A stretch of 64,000 nt of DNA from Glaciecola sp964446865 (GCA_964446865.1 CAYURD010000006.1:1-64000), one strand, 5' to 3'. Shown: positions 53,928 to 63,760, numbered from the stretch's first letter. The notes: a model not told the origin generated them from the sequence alone. A program made the numbers and translations.

Positions 53928-54947
53928 ATGAAAATTTTGGTCACCGGTGCTGCTGGGTTTATTGGCGCGCATACTGCTCGTCACTTGCTTGGTATGAAAA
54001 ATGAAAAAATTGAAGTAGTAGGTATCGATAATATTAATGATTATTATGACACTTCTCTAAAGCAAGCTCGCATTGAATGGGTTGAAACACATCGCCACGC
54101 CGAACGTTTTACCTTTATCAAAATGGACATATCAGACCGAGATGCCATGGCGACCCTTTTTGCCAACCACCAATTTGACAAAGTAATTCATTTAGCGGCC
54201 CAAGCCGGCGTGAGATTTTCAATTACTAATCCTCATGCTTATGTTGATTCAAACATTGTTGGGTTTATGAATATTTTAGAAGGTTGCCGTCACAATAAAG
54301 TCGAGCATTTATGTTACGCCTCGAGCAGCAGCGTGTATGGTGCAAATGAATCTATGCCGTTTTCAGTCGATGATAACGTTGACCACCCAGTTTCATTATA
54401 CGCTGCGAGCAAAAAAGCAAACGAGCTTATGGCGCATACTTACAGTCATTTGTACGACTTACCCACAACTGGATTGCGCTTTTTTACAGTCTATGGTCCG
54501 TGGGGCCGTCCCGATATGGCACCGTTTAAATTCACCAAAGCGATTAGCGAAGGTGACGCGATAGACGTTTATAATTACGGGAACCATAGGCGCGACTTCA
54601 CTTACATTGATGATATCGTTAATGGCGTTATAAAGGCGACGATGCATACTGCGCAAGTAGACGCTGCGTGGGACCCTAAATCGCCATCACCAAGCACGAG
54701 TAAAGCACCATGGCGGGTTTATAATATAGGGGCCCAAACGCCTGTACATCTTCTCACCTTTATAGAGCTTATCGAAAAGTCACTCGGCAAAAAAGCAGAA
54801 AAGAATTTGTTGCCAATGCAAGCAGGAGACGTGCCCGATACCTATGCGAATGTCGAATCTTTGATTGCCGATGTTGGCTATGAGCCAAGCGTTCCTCTAG
54901 AGCAAGGCATTGAAGAATTTGTGAAGTGGTATAAGTCATTTTATTGA
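53928..54947 (+). CDS. UDP-glucuronate 4-epimerase-like NAD-dependent epimerase
   Basis: This 339-residue extended short-chain dehydrogenase/reductase has the NAD-binding GAAGFIG at 7-13, catalytic Y158 and K162 in YAASKKANE and the serine block YASSSSVYG at 130-138. FTVYGPWGRPDMA and GNHRRDFTYIDDIV match the UDP-glucuronate 4-epimerase group (CapI/WbnF/LspL-like), which makes UDP-galacturonate, rather than GalE or dTDP-glucose dehydratase. It could supply a uronic acid for the exopolysaccharide. It lies 310 bases from the divergent cassette and converges with the ABC exporter gene. Confidence 0.88.
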   Translation: MKILVTGAAGFIGAHTARHLLGMKNEKIEVVGIDNINDYYDTSLKQARIEWVETHRHAERFTFIKMDISDRDAMATLFANHQFDKVIHLAAQAGVRFSITNPHAYVDSNIVGFMNILEGCRHNKVEHLCYASSSSVYGANESMPFSVDDNVDHPVSLYAASKKANELMAHTYSHLYDLPTTGLRFFTVYGPWGRPDMAPFKFTKAISEGDAIDVYNYGNHRRDFTYIDDIVNGVIKATMHTAQVDAAWDPKSPSPSTSKAPWRVYNIGAQTPVHLLTFIELIEKSLGKKAEKNLLPMQAGDVPDTYANVESLIADVGYEPSVPLEQGIEEFVKWYKSFY

Positions 54948-55029
54948 AGCTTTGCAGGCTTGGTAGCCTTGTGAAATTCAAAATTGGCGAATTGCTAAAG
55001 TATTGATTACCTTAGCGTTTAACAACTGA

Positions 55030-56793
55030 TTATACTAATTGTAAATCAACAAACTCTTTATAAACCTCACTGCTGAGGTATAGCTCATCATGTTTGCCAC
55101 TGGCAATAATGCGGCCTTTATCGAGCACAATTATTTCGTCAGCATTTACCACCGTCGATAGGCGATGGGCGATGATCAATGTGGTTTTATCTTCCACTAG
55201 CTTATCAAGTGCTTTTTTGACATATTGTTCGCTATTAGCGTCAAGTGCGCTCGTTGCTTCATCTAGTAATAATATTGGCCGTTTTGCGACAATGGCTCGC
55301 GCAATAGCGATACGCTGCTTTTGACCGCCGCTTAATTTAATGCCTCGCTCACCTAGTTCGCTGTTGTAAGCATCAGGGAGCTGCTCAATAAATTCGTGGG
55401 CATATGCCAGTTTTGCTGCTTCAATGATGTCATTTTTTGAGGCATTAGGATTAGAAAAGCCAATATTCTCAGCTACGCTACCCGCAAAAATAACAGCATC
55501 TTGTGGAACCAGTGCGAACTGCTCTCGAAGGCTTGTTAGCGTGATAGTATCAATCGGTGCGCCAAATAATTTAATGCTGCCTGATTGAGCCTCGTAGAAG
55601 CGCAGTAATAATTGGAAAATAGTCGATTTACCCGCACCGCTATGCCCGACAACGGCAACGCGTTTGCCTTTACTTATGCTTACGTTAATGTTTTCTAGCA
55701 CTGGTTTTTGCTCTGCTTCATAAGCAAAGCTTACTTCATGCAAACTTAGCGCAAGCTCAGCACTTTCGACATTTTTTGTGATATCAAGTTTACCTGTATC
55801 GTTAACTGCAGGTACTTCTTGCATAAGTTCAACAATTCGTTCTGAAGCGCCCGCTGCTTTTTGTAATTCGCCAATGACTTCGCTGATGGTTGCTATTGCG
55901 CCACCTGCAAGCACGGCATAAAATACAAATGCGGTGAGCTCGCCAACAGTGATACTTTTATCAATTACCATTAAAGCGCCAACATAGGCGACAATAAAAA
56001 TAGCCGTTAAGCTGATCACCATGACAATTGAGATTAACAGCGCTCTAAAATGAATACGTTTGCGGGCTTGTTGCATAACCGCTTCAACTTTTTCAGCAAA
56101 TAGTTTGCTGCTAATTGCTTGGTGATTGTAGGCTTGCACGGTATGTATTTCATGAAGGCTTTCGTCAATCATGCCGCCCACTTTTGCCACTTTATCTTGG
56201 CTTAATTTACTATGTACACGCACTTTTGCGCCTAAGATCCTGATGGGAATAAGCATTAAAGGTACGGCAACAAACACCATTAAGGTGAGTTTTAGGCTGG
56301 TGATAGCCATTAATATAAGTGCGCCCAAAAACATCACCAACGAGCGTAGCGCCATCGAGACGCCAGTGCCTACAACAGACTGCAACAAAGTGGTATCACT
56401 CGTGAAGCGCGAAATAATTTCGCCAGTGCGAGTATTTTCAAAAAAACTAGGAGTAAGCGTAACTAAGTGGGTAAAAAGCGCTTTACGAATATCAGCGCAA
56501 ACTCGTTCGCCTAGCCATACCATCCAATAGAATCTGAAGTAAGTAGCAATTGCGCCAAAAATCACGACAGCTAACACCATGTAAAGTGAGCGCACAAGCG
56601 CATCTTTGTTATTTGCGACAAAGCCTTGGTCAATGACATACTTTATTCCCTGACCGAGCAGCAACCAAGCTAAGGAACTGAGCATTAGCGCGACAAGTGC
56701 AATGGCTACTTGTTTTTTATAAGGTGCTAAGTGTGAAAAAAGCCAGGCGATGATTTGCCTACTTGTTTGTTTTTGGGTCAAAATGCTTTCCAT
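55030..56793 (-). CDS. MsbA-like ABC exporter (fused membrane and ATPase domains)
   Basis: The 587-residue half-transporter has six membrane helices in the N-terminal about 320 residues. The ATPase domain has Walker A GHSGAGKST near 379-387, signature LSGGQKQR near 485-492 and Walker B ILLLDEATSALD near 505-516. Length and layout match MsbA/LmrA-type lipid or drug exporters. No lpxK gene is adjacent, so it is not named msbA. Its start codon lies inside the end of the preceding unknown gene (16-base overlap), so the two are translationally coupled and probably work together. Confidence 0.9.
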   Translation of the reverse strand: MESILTQKQTSRQIIAWLFSHLAPYKKQVAIALVALMLSSLAWLLLGQGIKYVIDQGFVANNKDALVRSLYMVLAVVIFGAIATYFRFYWMVWLGERVCADIRKALFTHLVTLTPSFFENTRTGEIISRFTSDTTLLQSVVGTGVSMALRSLVMFLGALILMAITSLKLTLMVFVAVPLMLIPIRILGAKVRVHSKLSQDKVAKVGGMIDESLHEIHTVQAYNHQAISSKLFAEKVEAVMQQARKRIHFRALLISIVMVISLTAIFIVAYVGALMVIDKSITVGELTAFVFYAVLAGGAIATISEVIGELQKAAGASERIVELMQEVPAVNDTGKLDITKNVESAELALSLHEVSFAYEAEQKPVLENINVSISKGKRVAVVGHSGAGKSTIFQLLLRFYEAQSGSIKLFGAPIDTITLTSLREQFALVPQDAVIFAGSVAENIGFSNPNASKNDIIEAAKLAYAHEFIEQLPDAYNSELGERGIKLSGGQKQRIAIARAIVAKRPILLLDEATSALDANSEQYVKKALDKLVEDKTTLIIAHRLSTVVNADEIIVLDKGRIIASGKHDELYLSSEVYKEFVDLQLV

Positions 56794-57407
56794 TCGATAT
56801 CAGTAGAGAGTAGTAGCTCTCTGAGAGACAGTGCCCTTGGGATCCCTTTTCCTCTAACCGTCCAGCAGTGGCCGGCACAGGCTGCTGCCATGATCCCTTT
56901 CGTCGGTTTTAATAGCAGGTACTTTGCTTGCTTGGGCACAATATCAAAGTATTCGCCAGACTTTGAAAACCAGCCAAATTTATTTAAATGGAAACGGTCG
57001 GAAGCTTCTATATCTATACAATCGAGTTCGATATGTTGTGTGCCCATAGATTCAACGTAAACCGGAACAACATCCCCTTTTTTCGCAATTTGAGAATACC
57101 ATTGTAAGGTGCGATCGGGTGTTTGTGAGCTAAGTGGGCATTTGCCACTTTGTTTTGCTTGCCAACTGCCGTTGTGGACATCTACATTGATAGGCGCCTT
57201 ACCTTCGAGTAAGTGCATTGTCGCGTTTTTAATGTGGTGGCTTAAGCCTTTTAACTTTCTTTTCAACAAGTTGGGATCACTGATCGTACTGCTAGCCAGC
57301 ACTTGTAATTCTCGCTCATACAAGGCATTACTTAACTCTGCAAAGTTTGGATATTTTGCTGCTAAATGAAATATGTCAGTTTGTTGGTCTTGTTGTTCTA
57401 TCGCCAT
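56778..57407 (-). CDS. Protein of unknown function coupled to ABC exporter
   Basis: The 209-residue soluble protein has no signal peptide or membrane segment. Six cysteines or so are present, including CAGHC near 184-188, just before a conserved-looking WTVRGKGIPRALSLREL. The N-terminal third is helical. I recognise no family. The gene overlaps the ABC exporter start by 16 bases and is the first gene of this two-gene unit, which implies a related function, for instance sensing or supplying the transported substrate. The REPIN-like element lies upstream. Confidence 0.6.
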   Translation of the reverse strand: MAIEQQDQQTDIFHLAAKYPNFAELSNALYERELQVLASSTISDPNLLKRKLKGLSHHIKNATMHLLEGKAPINVDVHNGSWQAKQSGKCPLSSQTPDRTLQWYSQIAKKGDVVPVYVESMGTQHIELDCIDIEASDRFHLNKFGWFSKSGEYFDIVPKQAKYLLLKPTKGIMAAACAGHCWTVRGKGIPRALSLRELLLSTDIEWKAF

Positions 57408-57468
57408 TAATGTCTTTTATATTTATCTTGCCTATACTGGCAGGAACCTCCAATTTTACTTTTCACAT

Positions 57469-57602
57469 GTCATTCTGGCGAAGGCCAAAACCTCCTGCTA
57501 CATACGCTGTTCCAAAAAATGGCGACAACTCACACTAAAACGAACAATCACTTGGCAAGGTTCAAAGAGTTCCAAGGAGGTTCCCGACGACTCGGGAATG
57601 AC
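57469..57602. repeat. REPIN-like pair of inverted REP sequences, second copy
   Basis: On the + strand 57469 begins GTCATTCTGGCGAAGGC. On the - strand 57602 to 57569 reads GTCATTCCCGAGTCGTCGGG and ends CCTTGGAAC. The latter half matches the right arm at 91-124 almost base for base, with the same hairpin (TTCCCGA-cgac-TCGGGAA) and the same flanking GAGGTTTTT. The central part is unrelated to that of the first copy. Confidence 0.55.
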
Positions 57603-57736
57603 GAGGTTTTTATGACGAGCCTTTCGTGAGAGCCTTTTTATTAGAGCGCCTTTCAATGACAAGCTTTCCCTAACAACCTCATACGCCGCTAAGTATACAA
57701 GGCTTTTACTTAATTCCATATAATTGAAGCATAAAA

Positions 57737-57769
57737 AAAACCAGCTGGAACTGTATTTTAGCTGGTTTT
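57737..57769. terminator. Bidirectional terminator downstream of eno
   Basis: AAAACCAGCT (57737-57746) and AGCTGGTTTT (57760-57769) form a 10-bp stem around 13 bases, flanked by A-run and T-run. It lies about 60 bases past the eno stop and would end the pyrG-eno transcript on the - strand. Confidence 0.8.
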
Positions 57770-57830
57770 TTAATTTATTAGCACTTAATCCTCAGTTCAT
57801 TACTACCCAACTGAAGCTTCAGGCTCTACC

Positions 57831-59123
57831 TTATTGCCCTTTAATTTCACTACGGCCTTTGTAAGGTGCATCAGCGCCAAGCTCACCTTCGATACGCAAC
57901 AGTTGATTATACTTTGCTACGCGATCTGAGCGACAAAGTGAGCCAGTTTTAATTTGGCCCGCTGCCGTGCCAACGGCTAAATCAGCGATCGTAGCGTCTT
58001 CAGTTTCACCACTGCGGTGCGAGATAACCGCAGTAAAACCAGCGTCTTTAGCCATCTTTATTGCGTTTAAAGTTTCGGTTAACGAACCAATCTGATTAAA
58101 CTTAATCAAAATACTGTTGGCAACGCCATTGTCTATACCACGTTTCAAAATCTTAGTGTTAGTCACAAATAAATCGTCGCCAACTAACTGAACTTTATCG
58201 CCTAAAATTTTGGTCTGATATGCCCAACCATCCCAGTCACTCTCGTCTAGGCCATCTTCAATTGATACAATCGGATATTGTTCACTAAGCTCGGCTAAGT
58301 AATCACTAAAGCCGTCTGAATCGAAAGACTTGCTTTCGCCGCTTAATACGTATTGACCGTCTTTATAAAACTCAGAAGCCGCGCAATCTAGTGCAAGCGT
58401 TACATCTTCGTTCATTTTATAGCCCGCGTTTTCAACCGCAGTCACAATAACTGCGAGTGCTTCGGCGTTAGACACTAAGTTAGGGGCAAAACCGCCTTCG
58501 TCACCAACCGCTGTATTAAGACCTTTTTCGTTAAGTACTTTTTTCAAACTATGAAAAATTTCAGCGCCCATGCGTAGCGCTTCAGCAAAGTTTTTTGCGC
58601 CGACTGGCTGTACCATAAATTCTTGGATATCAACGTTATTATCGGCATGTTCGCCACCATTGATGATGTTCATCATGGGCACAGGCATCGAATATTGACC
58701 GGGTGTGCCATTTATGTCTGCGATGTGCGCGTATAAAGGCTTTCCTACACTAATTGCTTGGGCTTTTGCGACTGCCAAAGAAACGGCTAGTATTGCGTTT
58801 GCACCAAACTTTTCTTTGTTTTCAGTGCCGTCTAAATCAATCATAATTTGATCAACTTTAGCTTGTTCATTGGCTTCAACGCCTGTTAAAGCCTTAACAA
58901 TGTCGTTGTTAATTGCCGAAACGGCTTTTAATACACCTTTGCCTAAGTAACGTGACTTGTCACCGTCGCGAAGCTCCAAGGCTTCTCGAGAGCCTGTTGA
59001 GGCCCCCGATGGCGCTGCGGCTCTGCCCATTGCACCGCATTCTAAATACACATCTGCTTCGACAGTAGGGTTGCCTCTAGAATCTAATATCTCGCGTCCA
59101 ACAATTCGGCTAATTTTGGCCAT
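57831..59123 (-). CDS. eno: Enolase
   Basis: The 430-residue enolase converts 2-phosphoglycerate to phosphoenolpyruvate. The sequence follows E. coli Eno (432) throughout: GREILDSRGNPTVEADV near the start, GASTGSREALELRDGD near 39-54, VGDEGGFAPN and the hallmark LIKFNQIGSLTETL and SHRSGETEDATIADLAVG. The start is preceded by AAGAGGA with about 6-base spacing. It follows pyrG by 15 bases and is probably co-transcribed. The usual downstream ftsB is absent; a terminator follows instead. Confidence 0.99.
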   Translation of the reverse strand: MAKISRIVGREILDSRGNPTVEADVYLECGAMGRAAAPSGASTGSREALELRDGDKSRYLGKGVLKAVSAINNDIVKALTGVEANEQAKVDQIMIDLDGTENKEKFGANAILAVSLAVAKAQAISVGKPLYAHIADINGTPGQYSMPVPMMNIINGGEHADNNVDIQEFMVQPVGAKNFAEALRMGAEIFHSLKKVLNEKGLNTAVGDEGGFAPNLVSNAEALAVIVTAVENAGYKMNEDVTLALDCAASEFYKDGQYVLSGESKSFDSDGFSDYLAELSEQYPIVSIEDGLDESDWDGWAYQTKILGDKVQLVGDDLFVTNTKILKRGIDNGVANSILIKFNQIGSLTETLNAIKMAKDAGFTAVISHRSGETEDATIADLAVGTAAGQIKTGSLCRSDRVAKYNQLLRIEGELGADAPYKGRSEIKGQ

Positions 59124-59138
59124 TGGTATTCCTCTTAA

Positions 59139-60773
59139 TTAATGATTTTCTTTTTTAAACACACCGGCGGCTGCCACAAAACCTGTAAACAGTTTATGCC
59201 CGTCTCGCGGTGTTGAATTAAATTCTGGATGGAATTGACCCGCTATAAAAAACGGATGGTCTTCAATTTCAATTACTTCAACAAGTCGTTTATCGGTTGA
59301 CAGCCCACTTACTTTTAACCCTGCTTTTTCGATTTGAGGTCGCAAATTGTTATTGACCTCGTAGCGATGGCGGTGGCGTTCATAAATCTCTGTATCTTCA
59401 TAAATGTCGGCGACTTGCGAACCCTCAATAAGATGACAAAGCTGACTGCCAAGACGCATAGTACCACCTAAATCAGTATCAACATCTCTGATCTCTTTGC
59501 TACCGTCTGAATCTAACCATTCTGTGATTAGGCCAACAACCGGATAAGGCGTATCAGGATCAAACTCAGTACTATTAGCTTGTTCCATGCCAGCAACGTT
59601 TCTAGCGTACTCGATATAAGCTACCTGCATGCCTAGGCAGATGCCTAAATACGGGACATTACATTCACGAGCGTAGCGAGCGGCTGCTATTTTGCCTTCA
59701 ATACCGCGTTCGCCAAAACCACCCGGTACCAAAATTGCGTCAACTTCGTCAAGTAGTTGATTCGCACCTTTTGACTCAATGTCTTGTGAATCAATATGAA
59801 TTATCTTTACGCTTAAGCGTGTTTTTAATCCAGCGTGTTTAAGCGCTTCATTGATTGATTTATAAGCGTCGGGCAGAGCAACATATTTGCCTACCATCGC
59901 TATTTTAACTTCGTCAACAGGATTAGATTCTGCATACAGAACCTGTTCCCATTCTGTTAAATCTGCCTCTGGACAATCATAACCAAAACGTTTAACGACA
60001 AGTTCATCCATGCCTTGTGCTTTTAATGCGGCGGGGATGCGATAGATACTGTCTGCATCTCTAAGCGAAATTACGGCTTTTTCATTGACGTTTGTAAACA
60101 GTGCAATTTTGCTTCTTTCGTTACTCGGCAGAGGAACTTCTGAGCGACAAACTAAAATATCGGGCTGGATACCTACCGATCGTAGTTCTTTGACTGAATG
60201 CTGGGTGGGTTTGGTTTTTGTCTCACCCGAGGCGGCTAAAAATGGCACTAAGGTAAGGTGCATAAACATGGTGTGGTCGCGACCGCGCTCAACGCCTAAT
60301 TGGCGAATGGCTTCAATAAATGGTTGTGACTCGATATCGCCGACTGTGCCGCCTACTTCAACAATGGCAACATCATAGCCTTCGGCACCCGCTATAACGC
60401 GTCGTTTTATTTCATTCGTAATATGGGGGATGACCTGAATAGTCGCGCCTAAATAATCACCTCTGCGTTCGCGTTTAATAACGGTGTTATATACACGACC
60501 GGTAGTGAAGTTGTTTCGTTTGGTCATGCGGGTACGAATAAATCGTTCGTAGTGACCTAAATCAAGATCGGTCTCGGCCCCGTCATCGGTGACAAAAACT
60601 TCGCCATGCTGAATAGGGCTCATTGTCCCTGGATCAACGTTAATATAAGGGTCAAGTTTTAGCATGGTAACGTTTAAACCACGGGCCTCAAGAATAGCGG
60701 CTAACGAGGCTGCTGCAATACCTTTACCCAGAGATGAAACCACTCCACCGGTGACGAAAATATAATTGGTCAT
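59139..60773 (-). CDS. pyrG: CTP synthase
   Basis: The 544-residue protein converts UTP to CTP with glutamine-derived ammonia (E. coli 545). The N-terminal synthetase has the P-loop VSSLGKGIAAAS at about 12-23 and LDPYINVDPGTMSPIQHGEVF. The C-terminal glutaminase has GGFGERGIEGK and the nucleophile cysteine in YLGICLGMQ near 376-384, with the histidine block near the end. The ATG is preceded by AGGA. A possible promoter at 60994-61023 would give a leader of about 215 bases. Confidence 0.99.
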   Translation of the reverse strand: MTNYIFVTGGVVSSLGKGIAAASLAAILEARGLNVTMLKLDPYINVDPGTMSPIQHGEVFVTDDGAETDLDLGHYERFIRTRMTKRNNFTTGRVYNTVIKRERRGDYLGATIQVIPHITNEIKRRVIAGAEGYDVAIVEVGGTVGDIESQPFIEAIRQLGVERGRDHTMFMHLTLVPFLAASGETKTKPTQHSVKELRSVGIQPDILVCRSEVPLPSNERSKIALFTNVNEKAVISLRDADSIYRIPAALKAQGMDELVVKRFGYDCPEADLTEWEQVLYAESNPVDEVKIAMVGKYVALPDAYKSINEALKHAGLKTRLSVKIIHIDSQDIESKGANQLLDEVDAILVPGGFGERGIEGKIAAARYARECNVPYLGICLGMQVAYIEYARNVAGMEQANSTEFDPDTPYPVVGLITEWLDSDGSKEIRDVDTDLGGTMRLGSQLCHLIEGSQVADIYEDTEIYERHRHRYEVNNNLRPQIEKAGLKVSGLSTDKRLVEVIEIEDHPFFIAGQFHPEFNSTPRDGHKLFTGFVAAAGVFKKENH

Positions 60774-61074
60774 CTTGTTCCTAGCATGTGAATTGGTGAT
60801 ATGATTTTTAAGGTAAAAAAGTCATTGTATAGGTGGCTAACACTTAAATCGCAACTTAGGCTGAACAGGTCTTTGCTAAGCTCAACACAGCGATAAACCG
60901 ACTAAGAATTGTTTAGTCAGTTGACAATTTGTTTCTACGTTAATAAAACACACACGATTTAAGCAGTATGAACACCGCCTTTGTTGGGCAGGTATTATAC
61001 CTATGTTTACAATGATTAGTAAATCAAATTTGTGCGCTAAGGTAAAAAATTCGCCAAATTCCAAACATAAGTAT
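60774..61074. other. Intergenic region between mutS and pyrG
   Basis: This 301-base region contains the candidate leftward pyrG promoter and a small imperfect dyad (GACTAA...TTAGTC at about 60900-60918). No gene is seen in it. Confidence 0.55.
60994..61023 (-). promoter_or_regulatory. Candidate pyrG promoter
   Basis: On the - strand TTTACT (61023-61018) and a perfect TATAAT (60999-60994) are separated by 18 bases. The -35 matches consensus at four of six positions. Confidence 0.4.
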
Positions 61075-63705
61075 TTAAGGCAATTTGCTTTTTAAATGAT
61101 ACAACAAAGCTTGTGCTTCTCTGGGGGAGAGTGCGTCTATATCTATGTCATTTATGGCTTTTTCTAGCCAGTGAGGCTCATCTAGCGGCATGCTCAACTG
61201 TTTATGTGCATCGCCTTCAAGGTTTGTATTTTGCTTAGCCTTTTTCGATTTTTTCTGCCTGTTATCAATCGCGTTTTCTTGGCTCTCAAGTTGCTTAAGC
61301 TTTTGTTTTGCGAGTGTAATGACAGGTTTTGGCACACCTGCTAGTTTAGCTACTTGTAAGCCAAAACTGCCGCTTGCGGCGCCTTGTTCCACTTTGTGCA
61401 TAAACTTGATGTCATCCCCATGTTCAAGTGCAGTTACGTGCACATTTTCAACCACTGAGAATTGTTGTGTTAACTCGGTCAATTCAAAATAATGCGTGGC
61501 AAAAAGCGTGAGGCTTTTGGTTTTTTCTGCTAAATATTGGGCACAAGCCCAAGCCAACGAGAGCCCGTCATAAGTACTAGTACCGCGTCCAATTTCATCC
61601 ATGAGTACCAAACTATTTTTGCTGGCATTGTGCATGATATTAGCTGTTTCGGTCATTTCTACCATAAATGTAGAGCGTCCAGATGCTAAATCGTCAGCCG
61701 CACCAATGCGTGTGAAGATTTGGTCAATTGGGCCAATTTGGGCATCGTTTGCGGGCACAAAACTCCCGATGTAAGCCAATATGACTATTAAGGCAGTCTG
61801 GCGCATATAAGTTGATTTACCGCCCATATTTGGACCTGTCACCATTAGCATTCGGCTTTTTTCGTCCATATGCAGTGGGTTTGCGATAAATGGACTTTGC
61901 ATGACTTGTTCAACCACTAAATGGCGACCATTGTGGTAGTTAAGTGTGTTCGTAGTTACCAATGTGGGTTGGAATAGGTTTAACTGCAGTGCTTGTTCGG
62001 CAAAGTTGGTTAAGACATCTAGCTTTGCAATGTTGGCTGCGCATAGCATCAAAGGGTTTAATTGCGCAATTATATCGTCAAATAAAGCTTCAAAAAGCCG
62101 CTTTTCTAAGGCCAGAGCTCTACTTTGACTGGTTAAGACTTGATCTTCATGGTCTTTTAACTCTGGGATAATGTAACGTTCGTTATTTTTGAGTGTTTGC
62201 CTACGGATATAGTCAGCAGGGACTTGTGCACTATTTGCTCGACTCACTTCAATATAAAAGCCATGAACTTTATTATAGTTTACCTTAAGTGTGCTAATGC
62301 CTGTGCGTTCCCGCTCGCGCTGCTCCAATTGGCGTAAATAGTCGCTAGCACCTTCAGCTAAATCTCTTAAATGGTCAAGCTCTTCACTATAGCCTGGCTT
62401 AATCACGCCACCATCTCGAATCACAACGGGTGGGTTTTCGATGATAGCGCGTTCTAACAACGATGCTAAATCGTCAAATGTGCCAATATTTGTTTGGTAA
62501 ATTTGAATATCTGAGCGGTGCTCTTCAATCACTTTAGCTAACTCTATTAACTGAGTTTGCAGCAAAGGTAAGCTCGAAAGCGCTATGCTTAATCTTGCAA
62601 AATCTCGTGGTCTTGCGCTGCGTAACGCCATTCTAGCGAGAACTCGCTCAATATCACCTATCGTTTTATAAATAGCAGTGAACTCAGTAACATCGTACTG
62701 TAAAAAGCTATTAATGACTGCGTGGCGATGAGTGATTTCATTGGTGTCGCGAGTTGGGCGATGTATATATCTCTGGAGAAGCCGTGACGCCATTGTGGTG
62801 GTGGTGTTATCAATGGCACTTAATAAGGTATGTTCAATACCGCCTGACAAATTGCGTGTTAGCTCTAAATTTTGCTGGGTGGCGGCATCCATCACAAGAC
62901 AGCTCGACATACTCTCTTGGTTAATAGACTTAATATGCATCAACTGCGTGCGCTGCGTTTCTTGGATATATTGCAACACGCTACCTGCGCTACAGATGCT
63001 GGTGCTGTGTGTATTCACACCAAAGCCATCTAAATTTAGCGTTTCAAATTGTTCTGTGAGTTTTGTGACTGCCGTTTGGTGATCAAACTCCCAAACAGGT
63101 CTTTTTCGTTTACCGATAAGCGGTGGCAGTAAATGCACAAAGCTGGCGCCCTCAGGGTACAAAATTTCCGTTGGCTTTATGCGGGCTAAACTTGATTGCA
63201 GGGCTTGTTCACTATCGCAATCAATAATATTAAAGCGTCCCGACGCGAGTTCGATATAAGCAAGGCCAAACACTGATGGTAGTTTTTTGTTGACGCTGCC
63301 ATAAAACACAGATGCAAGAATAGATTCGCTTCGCTCTTCTAATAAGGCCTCGTCGGTAATGGTGCCCGGGGTAATAATCCGTACTACTTTTCGTTCAACG
63401 GGTCCTTTTGATGTTGCAGGGTCGCCCACTTGTTCACAAATCGCAACTGATTGGCCCATTTTTACCAGTTTAGCTAAATAATTTTCGGCAGCATGATAGG
63501 GCACACCTGCCATCGGGATAGGATCGCCGTTTGACTTTCCGCGTGCGGTAAGTGAAATGTTTAGAAGTTGGGACGCGTTTTTAGCATCGTCAAAAAAGAG
63601 TTCATAAAAATCCCCCATTCTATAAAACAATAGTATATCTGGATGCTCGGCTTTGATGCGCAAATATTGCGTCATCATTGGGGTGTTTTCAGACTTTTTT
63701 GACAT
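61075..63705 (-). CDS. mutS: DNA mismatch repair protein MutS
   Basis: MutS recognises mismatched bases and starts methyl-directed repair. The mismatch-reading motif GDFYELF has F33 and E35. The Walker A TGPNMGGKSTYMRQ is near residues 615-628, and DEIGRGTSTYDGLSLAWA follows. The frame extends ten residues upstream to an ATG at 63735, but the family N-terminus starts at the ATG at 63705 (876 residues). The C-terminal region carries a lysine-rich linker before the helix-hairpin end. It is divergent from cinA, the common arrangement being mutS near cinA-recA. Confidence 0.98.
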   Translation of the reverse strand: MSKKSENTPMMTQYLRIKAEHPDILLFYRMGDFYELFFDDAKNASQLLNISLTARGKSNGDPIPMAGVPYHAAENYLAKLVKMGQSVAICEQVGDPATSKGPVERKVVRIITPGTITDEALLEERSESILASVFYGSVNKKLPSVFGLAYIELASGRFNIIDCDSEQALQSSLARIKPTEILYPEGASFVHLLPPLIGKRKRPVWEFDHQTAVTKLTEQFETLNLDGFGVNTHSTSICSAGSVLQYIQETQRTQLMHIKSINQESMSSCLVMDAATQQNLELTRNLSGGIEHTLLSAIDNTTTTMASRLLQRYIHRPTRDTNEITHRHAVINSFLQYDVTEFTAIYKTIGDIERVLARMALRSARPRDFARLSIALSSLPLLQTQLIELAKVIEEHRSDIQIYQTNIGTFDDLASLLERAIIENPPVVIRDGGVIKPGYSEELDHLRDLAEGASDYLRQLEQRERERTGISTLKVNYNKVHGFYIEVSRANSAQVPADYIRRQTLKNNERYIIPELKDHEDQVLTSQSRALALEKRLFEALFDDIIAQLNPLMLCAANIAKLDVLTNFAEQALQLNLFQPTLVTTNTLNYHNGRHLVVEQVMQSPFIANPLHMDEKSRMLMVTGPNMGGKSTYMRQTALIVILAYIGSFVPANDAQIGPIDQIFTRIGAADDLASGRSTFMVEMTETANIMHNASKNSLVLMDEIGRGTSTYDGLSLAWACAQYLAEKTKSLTLFATHYFELTELTQQFSVVENVHVTALEHGDDIKFMHKVEQGAASGSFGLQVAKLAGVPKPVITLAKQKLKQLESQENAIDNRQKKSKKAKQNTNLEGDAHKQLSMPLDEPHWLEKAINDIDIDALSPREAQALLYHLKSKLP

Positions 63706-63760
63706 GATGAGTGTTTTTCTTATTTTTATGTACACGACAGCAAATATTCATGCCGTATGT

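Larger units (their letters stand above)
57408..57830. other. Intergenic region with REPIN-like element and terminator
   Basis: This 423-base gap contains the REPIN-like pair (57469-57602) and the eno terminator (57737-57769). An ORF at 57498-57719 runs through the repeat and is not called. No other gene is seen. Confidence 0.7.

Noticed and set aside
57498..57719. 73-residue - strand ORF near eno
   Set aside because: It runs through the REPIN-like element, so the reading frame is most likely chance.
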